Shown here piece by piece: positions 45,308-54,694 of a stretch of 64,000 bases of DNA. Origin of the DNA: Natrinema ejinorense (GTDB lineage Archaea; Halobacteriota; Halobacteria; Halobacteriales; Natrialbaceae); contig NZ_NXNI01000001.1 in NCBI RefSeq assembly GCF_002494345.1, positions 3,348,001-3,412,000 of the forward strand, given 5' to 3'. The stretch's first letter is position 1; each line of letters starts with the position of its first letter. The notes beneath the pieces are model-generated. The model saw nothing but the letters and a program-made list of their open reading frames with translations. It did not search any database and had not been told where the DNA came from. The position numbers and the translations under genes are program-made.

Positions 45308-45423
45308 ATCACCAGGGTACGGCGAAAATGAGTATAAACCCAGTGTTTCGCGGACCGGTATTCCGCCCGTCGGGGCGATCGGTCTCCTGCGTGGACAGTC
45401 CGATTCGATGAGTTTATATGTAC

Positions 45424-45438
45424 GTGAGTGTCACTCAC
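45424..45438. promoter_or_regulatory. Perfect palindromic operator candidate ahead of a small protein gene
   Basis: GTGAGTG-T-CACTCAC forms a perfect 7-1-7 palindrome. It lies between a TATA box (TTTATAT, 45413-45419) and the ATG at 45443, covering the expected transcription start. This is a repressor-type location. The regulator is unknown; TetR-type proteins use similar sites. Confidence 0.5.
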
Positions 45439-45442
45439 TCAC

Positions 45443-45604
45443 ATGGCGACGAAACCCCACGCCATGGCGTCCGACGAGACGATCGTTGGTTCAATCGACT
45501 CGACCGCCGCGAGCGACGAGTACGTCATCGCCGACATCTCCGCGGACGGTGCCTGGCTGTCCATGGAGGCCGATGACGCGCCGACGCTTCCGGCCTGGCG
45601 ATAA
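45443..45604 (+). CDS. Small acidic haloarchaeal protein
   Basis: The protein has 53 residues and begins MATKPHAMASDETIVGSIDS. The middle is EYVIADISADGAWLSMEADD, and the protein ends in PTLPAWR. It resembles small haloarchaeal proteins of unknown function with one short beta-hairpin domain. TATA placement (24-30 bases upstream) and the palindrome over the start region support real, regulated expression. Nothing more can be said of function. Confidence 0.7.
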   Translation: MATKPHAMASDETIVGSIDSTAASDEYVIADISADGAWLSMEADDAPTLPAWR

Positions 45605-45622
45605 CTGGGGTGAGGATCGGGA

Positions 45623-46270
45623 TCAGTTTTCGACGAGTCCGGTCGCGACGGTCGTTGCGGCCGACAGCGGCAGACCGACAGTCGCGGCCGACGTGCGGGC
45701 CGCCCACCGTTCGTAGGCGTCCCGCGTCGGAAATCCTGCGACCGCCGGACAGATCGACGTGTAGGCGTCCTCGAGCGTCGGTTTGCCGTCCGATTTCGAT
45801 CGATCAGTGACGATACCGAACGAAACGACTGCCGTCGACGGCGTCGCGGTCACGTCGCCGTCACCCGTCGCTCGAGCGGTGATCTCCGTTCCACCCGGAC
45901 TCGTGGTGTGGATCTCGACCGGTTGGGACGCGAGTTCGGCGAGCGCGACGGCGTCGTAGAAACACCGGAAATCGTAGCGGACTCCCTCCAGTTCGCCCCA
46001 GTGGGCCGTCTCTCCGTCGGCGTGACAGAGGTCGTCCACGTCGATCGGACCGCCGGTTTGCCGACGAAGCTCGCCGACCCAGTCCTCGAGCGTGGCGATC
46101 GACCCAGCGCCGAGGAACTGTTCCATCGCCGTCCGTACGTCCTCGGGGAAGGGCGTCTCCATGACGGGTGAATCGCCGATCCATCGGTCGACTGCCGGCT
46201 CGTCCTCGGCGTCCGATTCGGCGGGGCTGGTTTCGACGATACCGCAACAATCGCAGGTTTGGTTCGTCAT
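45623..46270 (-). CDS. Organomercurial lyase (MerB)-like protein
   Basis: The protein has 215 residues. The alkylmercury lyase core is recognisable. Cys103 and Asp106 in RCFYDAVALA correspond to catalytic Cys96 and Asp99 of E. coli MerB, and Cys174 in YTSICPAVAGF to Cys159. The following FPTRDAYERWA helix matches the family. The N terminus carries an extra Cys group (CDCCG, residues 6-10) that may bind metal. The enzyme would break carbon-mercury bonds in the cytosol. No MerA reductase or MerT transporter is adjacent. It is divergent from an HxlR regulator across a palindromic operator. Confidence 0.85.
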   Translation of the reverse strand: MTNQTCDCCGIVETSPAESDAEDEPAVDRWIGDSPVMETPFPEDVRTAMEQFLGAGSIATLEDWVGELRRQTGGPIDVDDLCHADGETAHWGELEGVRYDFRCFYDAVALAELASQPVEIHTTSPGGTEITARATGDGDVTATPSTAVVSFGIVTDRSKSDGKPTLEDAYTSICPAVAGFPTRDAYERWAARTSAATVGLPLSAATTVATGLVEN

Positions 46271-46276
46271 ACACCA

Positions 46277-46320
46277 ATACTTCGGACCACGAAGTACTTG
46301 TACTGTCGAGTCCGAAGTAT
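46277..46320. promoter_or_regulatory. Divergent operator between merB-like and HxlR genes
   Basis: A perfect 11-base inverted repeat has arms ATACTTCGGAC (46277-46287) and GTCCGAAGTAT (46310-46320), separated by 22 bases. The spacer contains another half-site, CGAAGTAC, within the palindrome AAGTACTT (46292-46299). So the core CGAAGTA occurs three times. The sites overlap the expected promoter of the merB-like gene. Confidence 0.65.
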
Positions 46321-46346
46321 CGGAGTAACTGCGGTGACCCGAAGCG

Positions 46347-46703
46347 ATGGCTGAACCTACCGACGACCGACCCGAACCGTCCGATTCGCCCTGCGATCTC
46401 GACTGCTACTGCCGGCTCGACGGGCTGATGGAACTGCTCAGCCGCCGGTACGCGATGCAACTGATCTGCGTCGTCGGCGCGATCGGCCCGGCCCGCTACG
46501 GCGAGATCGACGGAGCGTTCGAGGACGTGAGCAGTTCGACGCTCTCGAGTCGACTCGACGACCTCGTCGACGCCGGCTACCTCTCACGAACGCAGTACGC
46601 GGAGATCCCGCCCCGCGTCGAGTACGACCTCACCGACGACGGTGACGAACTCTGCCGTCGGCTACAGCCGCTCCTCGAGTGGGCCGCCGACCGAGAGCAG
46701 TAG
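46347..46703 (+). CDS. HxlR-family winged-helix regulator with N-terminal Cys cluster
   Basis: The protein has 118 residues. The HxlR winged helix is evident: RRYAMQLICVVGAIGPARYGEI, then STLSSRLDDLVDAGYLSRTQ and the wing PPRVEYDLTDDGDEL. Cys16, Cys20 and Cys22 (CDLDCYC) precede the fold and could sense thiol-reactive metal or oxidants. It is divergent from the organomercurial-lyase-like gene, so control of that gene by mercury or other thiophilic agents is plausible. Self-regulation through the shared operator is expected. Confidence 0.88.
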   Translation: MAEPTDDRPEPSDSPCDLDCYCRLDGLMELLSRRYAMQLICVVGAIGPARYGEIDGAFEDVSSSTLSSRLDDLVDAGYLSRTQYAEIPPRVEYDLTDDGDELCRRLQPLLEWAADREQ

Positions 46704-46772
46704 TCCCGCCTCGAGACGGACGGTTCTCGTAGAACCCTGACCGTTTAGTGTGCCCCACCAGTCGGTGCGTCT

Positions 46773-47306
46773 ATGGGACCCTCTCGATCGCGACGGAGCA
46801 CGGGTGGGGACTCGAGGGACGGCCTCGGAACCGAACCCGACGGCTCCCGTCCCTCCGTCACCGACCACCTCGCAACGCTGGTTCCACCGGCGGTCGCGCG
46901 ACGTGCGGTCGCCGTCTCGGTGGGGACCGACCGGGACGTCTACGAGCGCGACGACCCCGTCGAGATCACCGTCGAATTCAAGAATCGGCTCCCGATCCCC
47001 GTCGAACTGCCGACGCCCGGGCAGCGCCGCTGGGGCTGGACCGTCGACGGTGAACTCGAGGCCAGCGACGAGCGACGGTACACCCGGGAGCAGCCTGCGA
47101 CGTTCGACTTCCGCGGTGGCGAGCGAAAGCGAGTGTCGGTGACGTGGAACGGCCGCCTCGAGCGGGTGCGACACGGAAACCGACGCGAATCCGTCCTCCC
47201 GGAACCCGGCGAGTACGAGATCAGGGCGTTCGTCGCCACGCAGGGAACCGATGGCAGCCCCGGCGATTCGACGACCATCACGCTGCGCTCGTCGATCGAC
47301 TCGTGA
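46773..47306 (+). CDS. Haloarchaeal protein with Ig-like/BsuPI-type domain
   Basis: The protein has 177 residues. The first 45 residues are basic/polar and probably disordered. The rest is a beta-sandwich type domain with DVYERDDPVEITVEFKNRLP, then WGWTVDGE and YEIRAFVATQ near the C terminus, resembling BsuPI proteinase-inhibitor-like domains. No signal peptide is seen. The function is unknown. Confidence 0.7.
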   Translation: MGPSRSRRSTGGDSRDGLGTEPDGSRPSVTDHLATLVPPAVARRAVAVSVGTDRDVYERDDPVEITVEFKNRLPIPVELPTPGQRRWGWTVDGELEASDERRYTREQPATFDFRGGERKRVSVTWNGRLERVRHGNRRESVLPEPGEYEIRAFVATQGTDGSPGDSTTITLRSSIDS

Positions 47307-47428
47307 GCGATGGGGACGCGTCTCTCGCGTCGCTGTCGACGGTGGATCGGATCGAGAAGCCGATTGTCGGGAGCGTCCGAATCGAGAAGAAAAACCGCAA
47401 CCGCGAGTAGTGGTCACCGACTCGAGGC

Positions 47429-47587
47429 TTACCCGGTCAGGAAGCCACCCGGTGGAATGCGGGTTGCGGGGCGGCCGTCCTCGTTCGTTGCCTGATCGTC
47501 TCCGAGCGCGGGGGAGTGATCGATCGTTCGTCGTGCTTTTGCGATTCGCTGCGTGCTTGCCGTGACGGTGGCGAGTATTTTACTCAT
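47429..47587 (-). CDS. Possible small peptide gene
   Basis: A 52-codon frame begins MSKILATVTASTQRIAKARR and ends PPGGFLTG. A TATA-like TTATAC (minus strand, about 47613-47618) lies 26-31 bases ahead of the ATG, as for leaderless haloarchaeal genes. An inverted repeat (TTACTC 47580-47585, GAGTAA 47592-47597) brackets the start. The basic N-terminal half and Gly/Pro-rich end recall leader/core peptides, but no maturation enzyme is nearby. Otherwise the interval 47307-47793 shows no gene. Confidence 0.4.
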   Translation of the reverse strand: MSKILATVTASTQRIAKARRTIDHSPALGDDQATNEDGRPATRIPPGGFLTG

Positions 47588-47793
47588 ACACGAGTAACAA
47601 AGGACGCCACACGTATAAGTATTTCCGAGATGAAAGATCGTGTTACTTTGACGGCAGCGACATCGATATTCCAACTGAGCGAACGGTATTGTTGGGCTGT
47701 TTAGTGCACTAATACGGCCAATGAGTGGGCGGAGAAGATTCTGCCTAGAGGGTAACAACCAAATGTGCGAAATTAGGTATTATCGTCGCGCAG

Positions 47794-49377
47794 TCAACGA
47801 TGGAGGTGACAGGCGGCGGCGTGTTTCCCGGAGCCGTACTCGGACTCGAGTTCGTAGGCCGGCCGCTCGCGCGCACAGATGCTTCGCTCGGCGAAGGCCT
47901 CGAGTAGCAACTCGGTCGCGGCCTCCCACCGCTGGGTTTTGTCGTCGCGGTCCTCGCCGGCTTCGCGATCGGCGGCGACGAGGTCGATCGCCTCCTCGAC
48001 GATCGATCCCGGTTCGCCTCGCGGAAGGGTGTCGTCGAAGAACTCGGCCTCGATCCGGGCCGCCGGCATCGGTTCGAACGTTCGGCGTTTGACCGCCCGC
48101 ATGAACGCCCGCGTCTGTGCCCACTTCCCCTCGGACCAGTCGTACGCGTCGGGTGCGATCAGGCGCGGACACCGCGTCCGGAACCGACAGCCCGAGGGCG
48201 GATCGACCGGACTCGGGACCTCGCCCTCGAGGACGCCCCGAGGACCGTTTTCCCGCGGGTCGGGGACGGGGATCGACTCGAGCAAGGCGCGCGTGTAGGG
48301 GTGCTGTGGGTTCTCGAACAGCTCCTCTTTTTCGGCCAGTTCGACGATGTGGCCGAGATACATCACCGCCACGCGATCGCTGATGTGGCGGATCACCGAG
48401 AGGTCGTGAGCGATGAAGAGGTAGGTGAGGCCGAACTCCTCCTGGAGCTTCTCCATCGTGTTCAACACCTGCGCCTGAATGGAGACGTCCAGCGCCGAGA
48501 CGGGCTCGTCACAGACGACGAAGTCGGGGTCGACCGACAGCGCCCGCGCGAGGTTGATCCGCTGGCGCTGGCCGCCGGAGAAGGCGTGGGGGTGTCGGTT
48601 GTAGTGTTGCGGGTCGAGGCCGACCTTCTCGAGGAGGGTCTTCGCCCGCTCGCGCCGGAGTTCGTCTTTGGACGCCGAGACGGCGACGTCGACCGTCACG
48701 GTGCCGTCGTCGGTTTCGGTGGCGGTCGCCGTGAGCTGGGCCGGGGCGATCGCCTCGACGCCGTTGTCGTCGCGGTAGACCGACACCGGGACGCGAACGA
48801 CGCCGTCGTCGTCCGCGTCGACCACGATATCCGCGTCGTCGGCGACCGTCGCCTCGATCGGGGCGGAGACCCCCTCGGCGTCGACCGTCGCCGTCGTCGT
48901 CACGTCCGGATTCGTGGCGGGCATGTCGTGGGCCCGCATCGGTTCCTCGATAATCTGTCCGACCTTCATCCGCGGATTGAGCGACGACTGTGGATCCTGG
49001 AAGATCATCTGCATGTCCGAGCGCGTCTTCCGGAGCGTCTCACCGCTCAGATCGGCCAGGTTCTCCCCTTTGAAGTAGATATCTCCCTCCGTCGGCTCGA
49101 GCAGGCGCAGGATCGTCCGGCCGAGTGTGCTCTTGCCACAACCGGACTCGCCGACGAGCCCGAGCGTCTCGCCGGGTTGGATCTCGAGGGAGATGTCGTC
49201 GACCGCCTTGACGGTCTCGCGCTCGACGCTGAACGGGGGGAACTCGTTCGAATCGAACTGTAGCCCCGCGAGGAACCCCGAATCCTGATTGAAGTACTTC
49301 CTGACTCCATCGAGTTCGAGCAGCGCTTCGTCGTCCTCGTAGACGCTCTCCTCGTCGAGTCGAATGCCGCTACTCAT
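47794..49377 (-). CDS. Dipeptide/oligopeptide ABC transporter ATPase, OppF-like, with insertion
   Basis: The protein has 527 residues, far longer than usual OppF (about 320-350). Walker A is GESGCGKS at about 76-83, the Q-loop [14 protein letters not shown] near 124-137, the signature FSGGQRQR at 266-273, Walker [13 protein letters not shown], and the switch His in LFIAHDLSV. About 85 acidic, beta-prone residues (153-237) are inserted between the Q-loop and the signature. The oligopeptide C-terminal motif GCRFRTRCP follows, then about 110 extra residues with further Cys/His at the end. The start at 49377 overlaps the OppD gene by eight bases. It energises peptide import together with OppD. 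Confidence 0.9.
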   Translation of the reverse strand: MSSGIRLDEESVYEDDEALLELDGVRKYFNQDSGFLAGLQFDSNEFPPFSVERETVKAVDDISLEIQPGETLGLVGESGCGKSTLGRTILRLLEPTEGDIYFKGENLADLSGETLRKTRSDMQMIFQDPQSSLNPRMKVGQIIEEPMRAHDMPATNPDVTTTATVDAEGVSAPIEATVADDADIVVDADDDGVVRVPVSVYRDDNGVEAIAPAQLTATATETDDGTVTVDVAVSASKDELRRERAKTLLEKVGLDPQHYNRHPHAFSGGQRQRINLARALSVDPDFVVCDEPVSALDVSIQAQVLNTMEKLQEEFGLTYLFIAHDLSVIRHISDRVAVMYLGHIVELAEKEELFENPQHPYTRALLESIPVPDPRENGPRGVLEGEVPSPVDPPSGCRFRTRCPRLIAPDAYDWSEGKWAQTRAFMRAVKRRTFEPMPAARIEAEFFDDTLPRGEPGSIVEEAIDLVAADREAGEDRDDKTQRWEAATELLLEAFAERSICARERPAYELESEYGSGKHAAACHLHR

Positions 49378-50527
49378 GGTGCTGACCTCCGCCATTTTCG
49401 CGGGCCGGATTCGCTGCGAGTTCCGACTCAGCTCTGGTGTCAGCCGCGGCGTCGGCGGCTCCCTCGAGCGGGGAACTCTTTTCGTAGCCGACGTCGAAGG
49501 TGTCGTGTTTCACGCAGGCTGCACGGTGGGGCTCGCCATTGCCGTCGGCGACGACCTTCGCCTCGGGGTGGACCCGTTTGCAGACCTCGCGCGCGTCGGG
49601 ACAACGCGGATGGAACCGACAGCCCGATGGCGGATTGATCGCCTCGGGCATCACGCCTTCGATCGCCTCGAGCTCCGAGACCGTTCGATCGGGACGCGGG
49701 ATCGAGTTCAGCAGGGCGTTCGTATAGGGATGTTTGGTGTCGTAAAACAATTCGTTGACGGGCGCTTGCTCGATGATCTCGCCGAGGTACATGACGTTCA
49801 CGCGATCGCAGATCTCGGCGACGACGCCCAGATCGTGGGTGACCCAGATGAAACTCGTCCCGTACTTCTCCTGGAGGTCGTCGACGAGGTCGATGATCTG
49901 GCCTTCGACGGTGACGTCCAGCGCGGTCGTCGGCTCGTCGGCGATGATGAGGTTGGGTTCACAGGCCAGCGCCATCGCGATGAGGACACGCTGGCGCATC
50001 CCGCCGGAGAACTGGTGGGGATACTCCTCGTAGCGCTCTTCGGGGTCCGGAATGCCGACCTCTCGGAGCATGTCGATCGCCTCTGTTTTGGCTTCGTCTT
50101 CCGAGAGGTCGCGGTTGAGTTCGATGAACTCCCGGAGCTGTCCCCCGACGGTGAAGACCGGATTGAGCGACTCCATGGGATCCTGAAAGATCACCGCGAT
50201 CTCGTTCCCGCGGATCCGGGTCCGGATTTCCTCGTTGGACAGCATGTCGTCGCGCTCGCGGAGTTCGCCGTCCGGCCCCTCCTCGAGGCCGAAGATGGTC
50301 TCGCCTTTGTAGATGATCTCGCCGCCGACGATCTCGCCGGGGCTCTCGACGAGCCGAAGCAGGCTCATCGAGGCGACCGATTTGCCAGCGCCGCTCTCGC
50401 CGACGAGGCCGACGATTTCGCCTTCGCGGACCTCGAAGGAGATGCCATCGACGGCGCGTACTGTACCTGATTCAGTGAAGAACTGCGTCTTGAGATCGCG
50501 AACTTCGAGTAGTGGATCAGCGCTCAT
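49370..50527 (-). CDS. Dipeptide/oligopeptide ABC transporter ATPase, OppD-like
   Basis: The protein has 385 residues. It has Walker [10 protein letters not shown]-loop [12 protein letters not shown], signature FSGGMRQR, Walker [13 protein letters not shown] and switch His VTHDLGV. The C-terminal oligopeptide motif is [11 protein letters not shown], and a short Ala/Glu-rich tail ends GGGQHHE. It is the partner of the OppF-like ATPase: the two genes overlap by eight bases, and the upstream permease stop is two bases before this start. Confidence 0.95.
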   Translation of the reverse strand: MSADPLLEVRDLKTQFFTESGTVRAVDGISFEVREGEIVGLVGESGAGKSVASMSLLRLVESPGEIVGGEIIYKGETIFGLEEGPDGELRERDDMLSNEEIRTRIRGNEIAVIFQDPMESLNPVFTVGGQLREFIELNRDLSEDEAKTEAIDMLREVGIPDPEERYEEYPHQFSGGMRQRVLIAMALACEPNLIIADEPTTALDVTVEGQIIDLVDDLQEKYGTSFIWVTHDLGVVAEICDRVNVMYLGEIIEQAPVNELFYDTKHPYTNALLNSIPRPDRTVSELEAIEGVMPEAINPPSGCRFHPRCPDAREVCKRVHPEAKVVADGNGEPHRAACVKHDTFDVGYEKSSPLEGAADAAADTRAESELAANPARENGGGQHHE

Positions 50528-50529
50528 TG

Positions 50530-51504
50530 TCAGTTATCAATCCGTGGGTCGAGGGCGTCTTGGAGGCCATCACCGAACAGGTTGAAACCGAGGACGGTGA
50601 TCAGGATCGCGAGCCCGGGCCAGATGCTGTACGTCGGGGCGTTGATCATGTGATTTCGCGACCCGGAGAGCATCTGCCCCCACGATGGCGTCGGCGGCTG
50701 GGCACCGAATCCGAGGAACGAGAGGCCGGCGATGGTCAGAATCGCAAAGCCGATCTGTAACGTCGACTGGACCAGTACCGGCGTAAAGCTGTTCGGGATG
50801 ACGTGTCTGAGGATGATGTTTCGGTCTTTGACGCCCGCGGCTTTCGCGGCCTCGACGTACTCTTCTTCGCGAATGCTTACGACGCGGGATCTAATCAAAC
50901 GGTTGAACGTGGGGATCGATATGACACCAACGCCGACGATCGCGAACCAGATGTTGTTTCCAAGCGCGGCCATGATCGCGATCACCAGCACGAGGAACGG
51001 AATCGAATAGATCGTTTCCGTGACCCGCTGGAGCACGTCGTCGACCCAACCGCCATAGTATCCGGAGACGGCACCGATAATCGTCCCGCCAACGGTACCG
51101 ATGGCGGTCGCGAAAAAGCCCGCGGTCATCGCGATTCGTGTGCCGTAGATGAGGCGAGTCAGTATGTCCCGACCGCGATCGTCGGTGCCGAGCGGATACT
51201 GGAGTTCGCCGCCCATGCCGACCGGGGGAAGCAACCGTAAATCGTTGATGTTATCGGGGTCTCTCACCGGATCGTGGAGGAACATCTTCGCGAACCCGTA
51301 GTCGAACACGACGGCATCGATGGTCGTGAAGACCGCCACGGCACTCATGAACCCGATGATGTACATGCCGATCCGAGCGGTCGTGTCGCGTTTGATCTGC
51401 CCGATCGTGTACGAGAGTCCGACGTTCGGCTCGGCTTCGTCACCCTCCCCGTCGATAGAGTCCTCGTCCGGGGAGGGTTCGTGTTCTTCCGATGTCACTG
51501 CCAT
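50530..51504 (-). CDS. Peptide ABC transporter permease, DppC/OppC-like
   Basis: The protein has 324 residues. A long acidic N-terminal extension (about 30 residues, rich in Glu and Asp) precedes six membrane segments. The EAA loop is EYVEAAKAAGVKDRNIILRHV, and the DppC-type motif LGTDDRGRDILTRLIYGTR is present. It forms the membrane channel with the DppB-like subunit. Confidence 0.95.
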   Translation of the reverse strand: MAVTSEEHEPSPDEDSIDGEGDEAEPNVGLSYTIGQIKRDTTARIGMYIIGFMSAVAVFTTIDAVVFDYGFAKMFLHDPVRDPDNINDLRLLPPVGMGGELQYPLGTDDRGRDILTRLIYGTRIAMTAGFFATAIGTVGGTIIGAVSGYYGGWVDDVLQRVTETIYSIPFLVLVIAIMAALGNNIWFAIVGVGVISIPTFNRLIRSRVVSIREEEYVEAAKAAGVKDRNIILRHVIPNSFTPVLVQSTLQIGFAILTIAGLSFLGFGAQPPTPSWGQMLSGSRNHMINAPTYSIWPGLAILITVLGFNLFGDGLQDALDPRIDN

Positions 51505-51532
51505 TGGTTTTCACCTTCGGTAATTCGAACCA

Positions 51533-52549
51533 TTATTTTTGATCACCGTATTTGACTCGCGGATCGATGTACGCGTACGAGATGTCGGTAATGATGACGC
51601 CGACGAGGTACGTGAGACCGAACACGAGCGTCGTTCCCATCACGACCGGGTAGTCCCGTTGTTGGACTCCTTGGATGATGAGCCGCCCCATCCCGTTGAT
51701 TTCGAACACGGTCTCGATCAGCACCGACCCACCGAGAGCCGTGCTGATGCCGAGCCCGATAATCGTGATAACCGGAAGTTGGGCGGGCCTGAACGCGTGC
51801 TTGCGCATAATTGTGCGCTCTGAAACACCGTACGCCCGGGCGAGTTTGATATACTCGTTCTGTAACGTCTCGACCATCGTCGATCGTTCGATCCGCGTGA
51901 TCTGTGCCATCTGCAACGTTCCAAGCGAGATCATCGGAAGGAGCAGATGATTAATCGAAATGACGATAATCTCGAGTTGGCTGTCAGCTCTTCGCGTTAC
52001 CCGGCTACCCGTTCCCGGCTCGGTCCACGGCATGATGAGATTCCGTGACGGGAAGACGTCGAGGTGGAGGGCGAACACGATGATCAGCATGAGCCCGATC
52101 CAGAACGACGGTGTGGAGACGCCGATCAGCGAGACGACTCGTGCGACGTGATCGGTCGACTCGTTGCGCCGTTTGGCGGAGATGACCCCTAGGGGAACGG
52201 CGGTGACGATCGCGAACGCGAACGCCGACAGGGTCAACAGTAGCGTAATCGGAAGCCGATTCATCATGAGTTCGGCCACCGGCATTCCGGAGTTCACGTT
52301 GATGCTCTCGCCGAGGTCGCCCTGCGCGACGTTCACGAGGTAATTGAGGTATCGCTCGTGGAGCGGTTTATCGAGCCCGTACTTGGCCTGCACTGCGGCG
52401 ATTTGGTCCGCGTTCGGCGACGGACCGAGCATGATTTCTACTGGGTCGCCGGGGATCGCATTAACGAGGAAGAATACGATCGTTATGATCCCGAGCAGTA
52501 CCGGTATCGCCTGCAGTAATCGCCACGCTGTGTACCGAAGTAAACCCAT
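51533..52549 (-). CDS. Peptide ABC transporter permease, DppB/OppB-like
   Basis: The protein has 338 residues with six membrane helices. The N-terminal motif YTAWRLLQAIPVLLGI and the characteristic GDPVEIMLGP region fit DppB. The EAA loop is EYIKLARAYGVSERTIMRKH. It lies 28 bases upstream of the DppC-like gene in the same operon. Confidence 0.95.
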   Translation of the reverse strand: MGLLRYTAWRLLQAIPVLLGIITIVFFLVNAIPGDPVEIMLGPSPNADQIAAVQAKYGLDKPLHERYLNYLVNVAQGDLGESINVNSGMPVAELMMNRLPITLLLTLSAFAFAIVTAVPLGVISAKRRNESTDHVARVVSLIGVSTPSFWIGLMLIIVFALHLDVFPSRNLIMPWTEPGTGSRVTRRADSQLEIIVISINHLLLPMISLGTLQMAQITRIERSTMVETLQNEYIKLARAYGVSERTIMRKHAFRPAQLPVITIIGLGISTALGGSVLIETVFEINGMGRLIIQGVQQRDYPVVMGTTLVFGLTYLVGVIITDISYAYIDPRVKYGDQK

Positions 52550-52672
52550 GAGCGATCACCTGTTCGTGTAGTGACGTGCTACTCTTAGCATCATTCTTCA
52601 CTTATATTTTTGATTCCGTTAGTTGAATACCACACCGTCAATAAATACGTTTCTTCTGACGTATCCTGCCGA

Positions 52673-54253
52673 CTACTCGAGGCCGACGTTGGCGTAGTCC
52701 GCCAACAGCGGGATCGTCCCGGAATCAGGGTGTGACTGGAAGTTGGAAACGGAATTCGACACGCCGTAGCTGTTGTACAGGTTGTACGCGGGCAGGTGGA
52801 CGCGGTCTTCGAGGATCGTGTTCGTCGCGTCGATATACATCTCGCGCCGACTCTCTTTGTCGGGATCTTCGCGTGCGTCGATGATCTGCTGGTCGACCTC
52901 GTCGTTGCGGTAGAACGTTCCGTTCGTGACGCCTTCCTGTTCCTGTGCGAATAGGTAGTAGGTGAACGCCTCGGGGTCGGGCGACCCGGACCACCCGAGC
53001 GTGTACATGTTGTAGTCGTCCTCGTTACCTGTATTGTACAGATCGAGGAAGGTCCCCCACTCGAGGCGCTCGAACGTGACGTTGTTGAAGCCGACCTCTT
53101 TGAGGCCGTTACTTACGGATTCACCGATCGCTTCACGCATATCGTCCGGGGGAACGATGATGTTCCACTCGTAGTCCATGCTGATGCCCGCGTCCTCGAA
53201 TAGCTGCGTCGCCTGGTCGACGTCGCGGTTGTGTGGAATCGCTTCCCATTCGTCGGTCGAGAAGTCCCACGAATCGACGATCGACTGCGGGAACGGGCTG
53301 TACTGGCGAACGCCGGCCGGCTCGACGAAGCTCTCGACCGCGTCGTCCATCGAGAACGCGTAGTCGACGGCTTCGCGCACCTGTGGGTCGGCGGTCGGTC
53401 CTTCGTTACAGTTGAACGCGAGGTAGAAGTACCCGATGCCGAGGGTCGATTCGATCGACGCGCTGTCCATGCCTTTGACGTCCTCCCACAGCTGCGGTGG
53501 GATGGTCTCGATAATGTCGCTCTCGCCGGTCTCGAGTCCGGTCACTCGCGTGGACTGCTCCGTGACGAAGTCGAACTCGACTCGCTCGAGATCGGGGGTC
53601 TGTTCGCCCCAGTAGTCGTCCCAGCGCTCGAGCAGAACGTACTGTCCCTCCTCCCACTCGACCCACTGGAACGGGCCGCTGCCGACGGGGTTGTGCCCGA
53701 AGTCGTCGCCCCCTTCGCGTTCGGATTTCGACACGATATTCCAGATGAGCGTGGTATTGAACGCCGCGTAGGGGTACTTGAGATTGAACTCGACGGTCTT
53801 GTCGTCGACCGTCTCGATACTCTCGATCATGTTGAGTTCGCCGGCGTTCTCCGTTTCCTCGTCGACCGGTGCCTCGTACGAGTATTTCACGTCCTCCGCG
53901 GTGACGTCGTCGCCGTTCTGGAACGTCGCCCCGTCTTTGATCGTGACAGTCCAGGTCGTCCCGTCGTCGCTGATCTCCGGCTCGCCGTCCGCAAGCACCG
54001 GGACGAGGGAGCTGGTCGCGTCCTCGTTGTACGTGTACAGACCTTCGTAGATCTGATCGTTGATCTGCGTGCTCGGGACCCCGTTCGAGACGACGGGATC
54101 GAACCCATATCCCCACCCTTTCGACTGTGTAAAGAGGAGTACGGTCTCGTCACCGCTGCTTCCACCGATACACCCTGCGATCGCTGCCGCGGAGGCGGCG
54201 GCTCCCGAAGCGAGTAGTCGTCGTCTGGTAATATCTTTCGCGCTTCGTGGCAT
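52673..54253 (-). CDS. Peptide ABC transporter substrate-binding lipoprotein (family 5)
   Basis: The protein has 526 residues. A Tat signal (ITRRRLLASG) ends with lipobox IAGC at about residue 28, giving a lipid-anchored extracellular receptor. The mature part is a DppA/OppA-type fold with TTWTVTIKDGATFQNGDDVT, NPVGSGPFQWVEWEEGQYV and DEVDQQIIDAREDPDKESRR. It delivers peptides, or possibly other solutes taken by family 5, to the permease pair encoded downstream. A TATA-like element (54278-54286, minus strand) lies about 29 bases before the ATG, so it starts the operon with a leaderless transcript. Confidence 0.94.
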   Translation of the reverse strand: MPRSAKDITRRRLLASGAAASAAAIAGCIGGSSGDETVLLFTQSKGWGYGFDPVVSNGVPSTQINDQIYEGLYTYNEDATSSLVPVLADGEPEISDDGTTWTVTIKDGATFQNGDDVTAEDVKYSYEAPVDEETENAGELNMIESIETVDDKTVEFNLKYPYAAFNTTLIWNIVSKSEREGGDDFGHNPVGSGPFQWVEWEEGQYVLLERWDDYWGEQTPDLERVEFDFVTEQSTRVTGLETGESDIIETIPPQLWEDVKGMDSASIESTLGIGYFYLAFNCNEGPTADPQVREAVDYAFSMDDAVESFVEPAGVRQYSPFPQSIVDSWDFSTDEWEAIPHNRDVDQATQLFEDAGISMDYEWNIIVPPDDMREAIGESVSNGLKEVGFNNVTFERLEWGTFLDLYNTGNEDDYNMYTLGWSGSPDPEAFTYYLFAQEQEGVTNGTFYRNDEVDQQIIDAREDPDKESRREMYIDATNTILEDRVHLPAYNLYNSYGVSNSVSNFQSHPDSGTIPLLADYANVGLE

Positions 54254-54694
54254 ACCATGACAAATGCTTGAGGATATGTATTATAGCTTTTGGTATATAC
54301 TGAATTATGATGCCTATATCGGTTCGAAGATCTCGAAAAAAGCGTTTGTCGTCCATACTTGTCCTCTTGGCCCGCTTTTTCCCCGTTGATGTGCAGATAT
54401 GGCCGGTAATCAGTACCTATCAGTCGGCTTGATTCTCAATGACTGCTTTGGCCGGCTCCCCGCATCAGAATACGCTCGGCGGTCACGCGTTCGAACGCTG
54501 CCCCGTTCGGCTCCGCCGCCGACGTCTCGTAGCCGCTGCACGTCACTGCACACCGAACCGCGTGACAACGTTGCGATCCGTGTGTCAATCGTTTCAGCGG
54601 CTCCGATCGCTATACGGTCGCTCACCGCCAGCGGGTGAGCCGTCGCCACAACCGACCGCAGGGCTTTTTCTGCCGGCCGACACAGTAGCGTAGT
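54254..54694. other. Intergenic region upstream of the peptide importer
   Basis: About 440 bases between the divergent peptide-binding-protein and PPC genes. AT-rich near 54270-54330, where the importer promoter lies. No gene is supported; short frames in the middle are overlapping shadows of one another. Confidence 0.45.
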
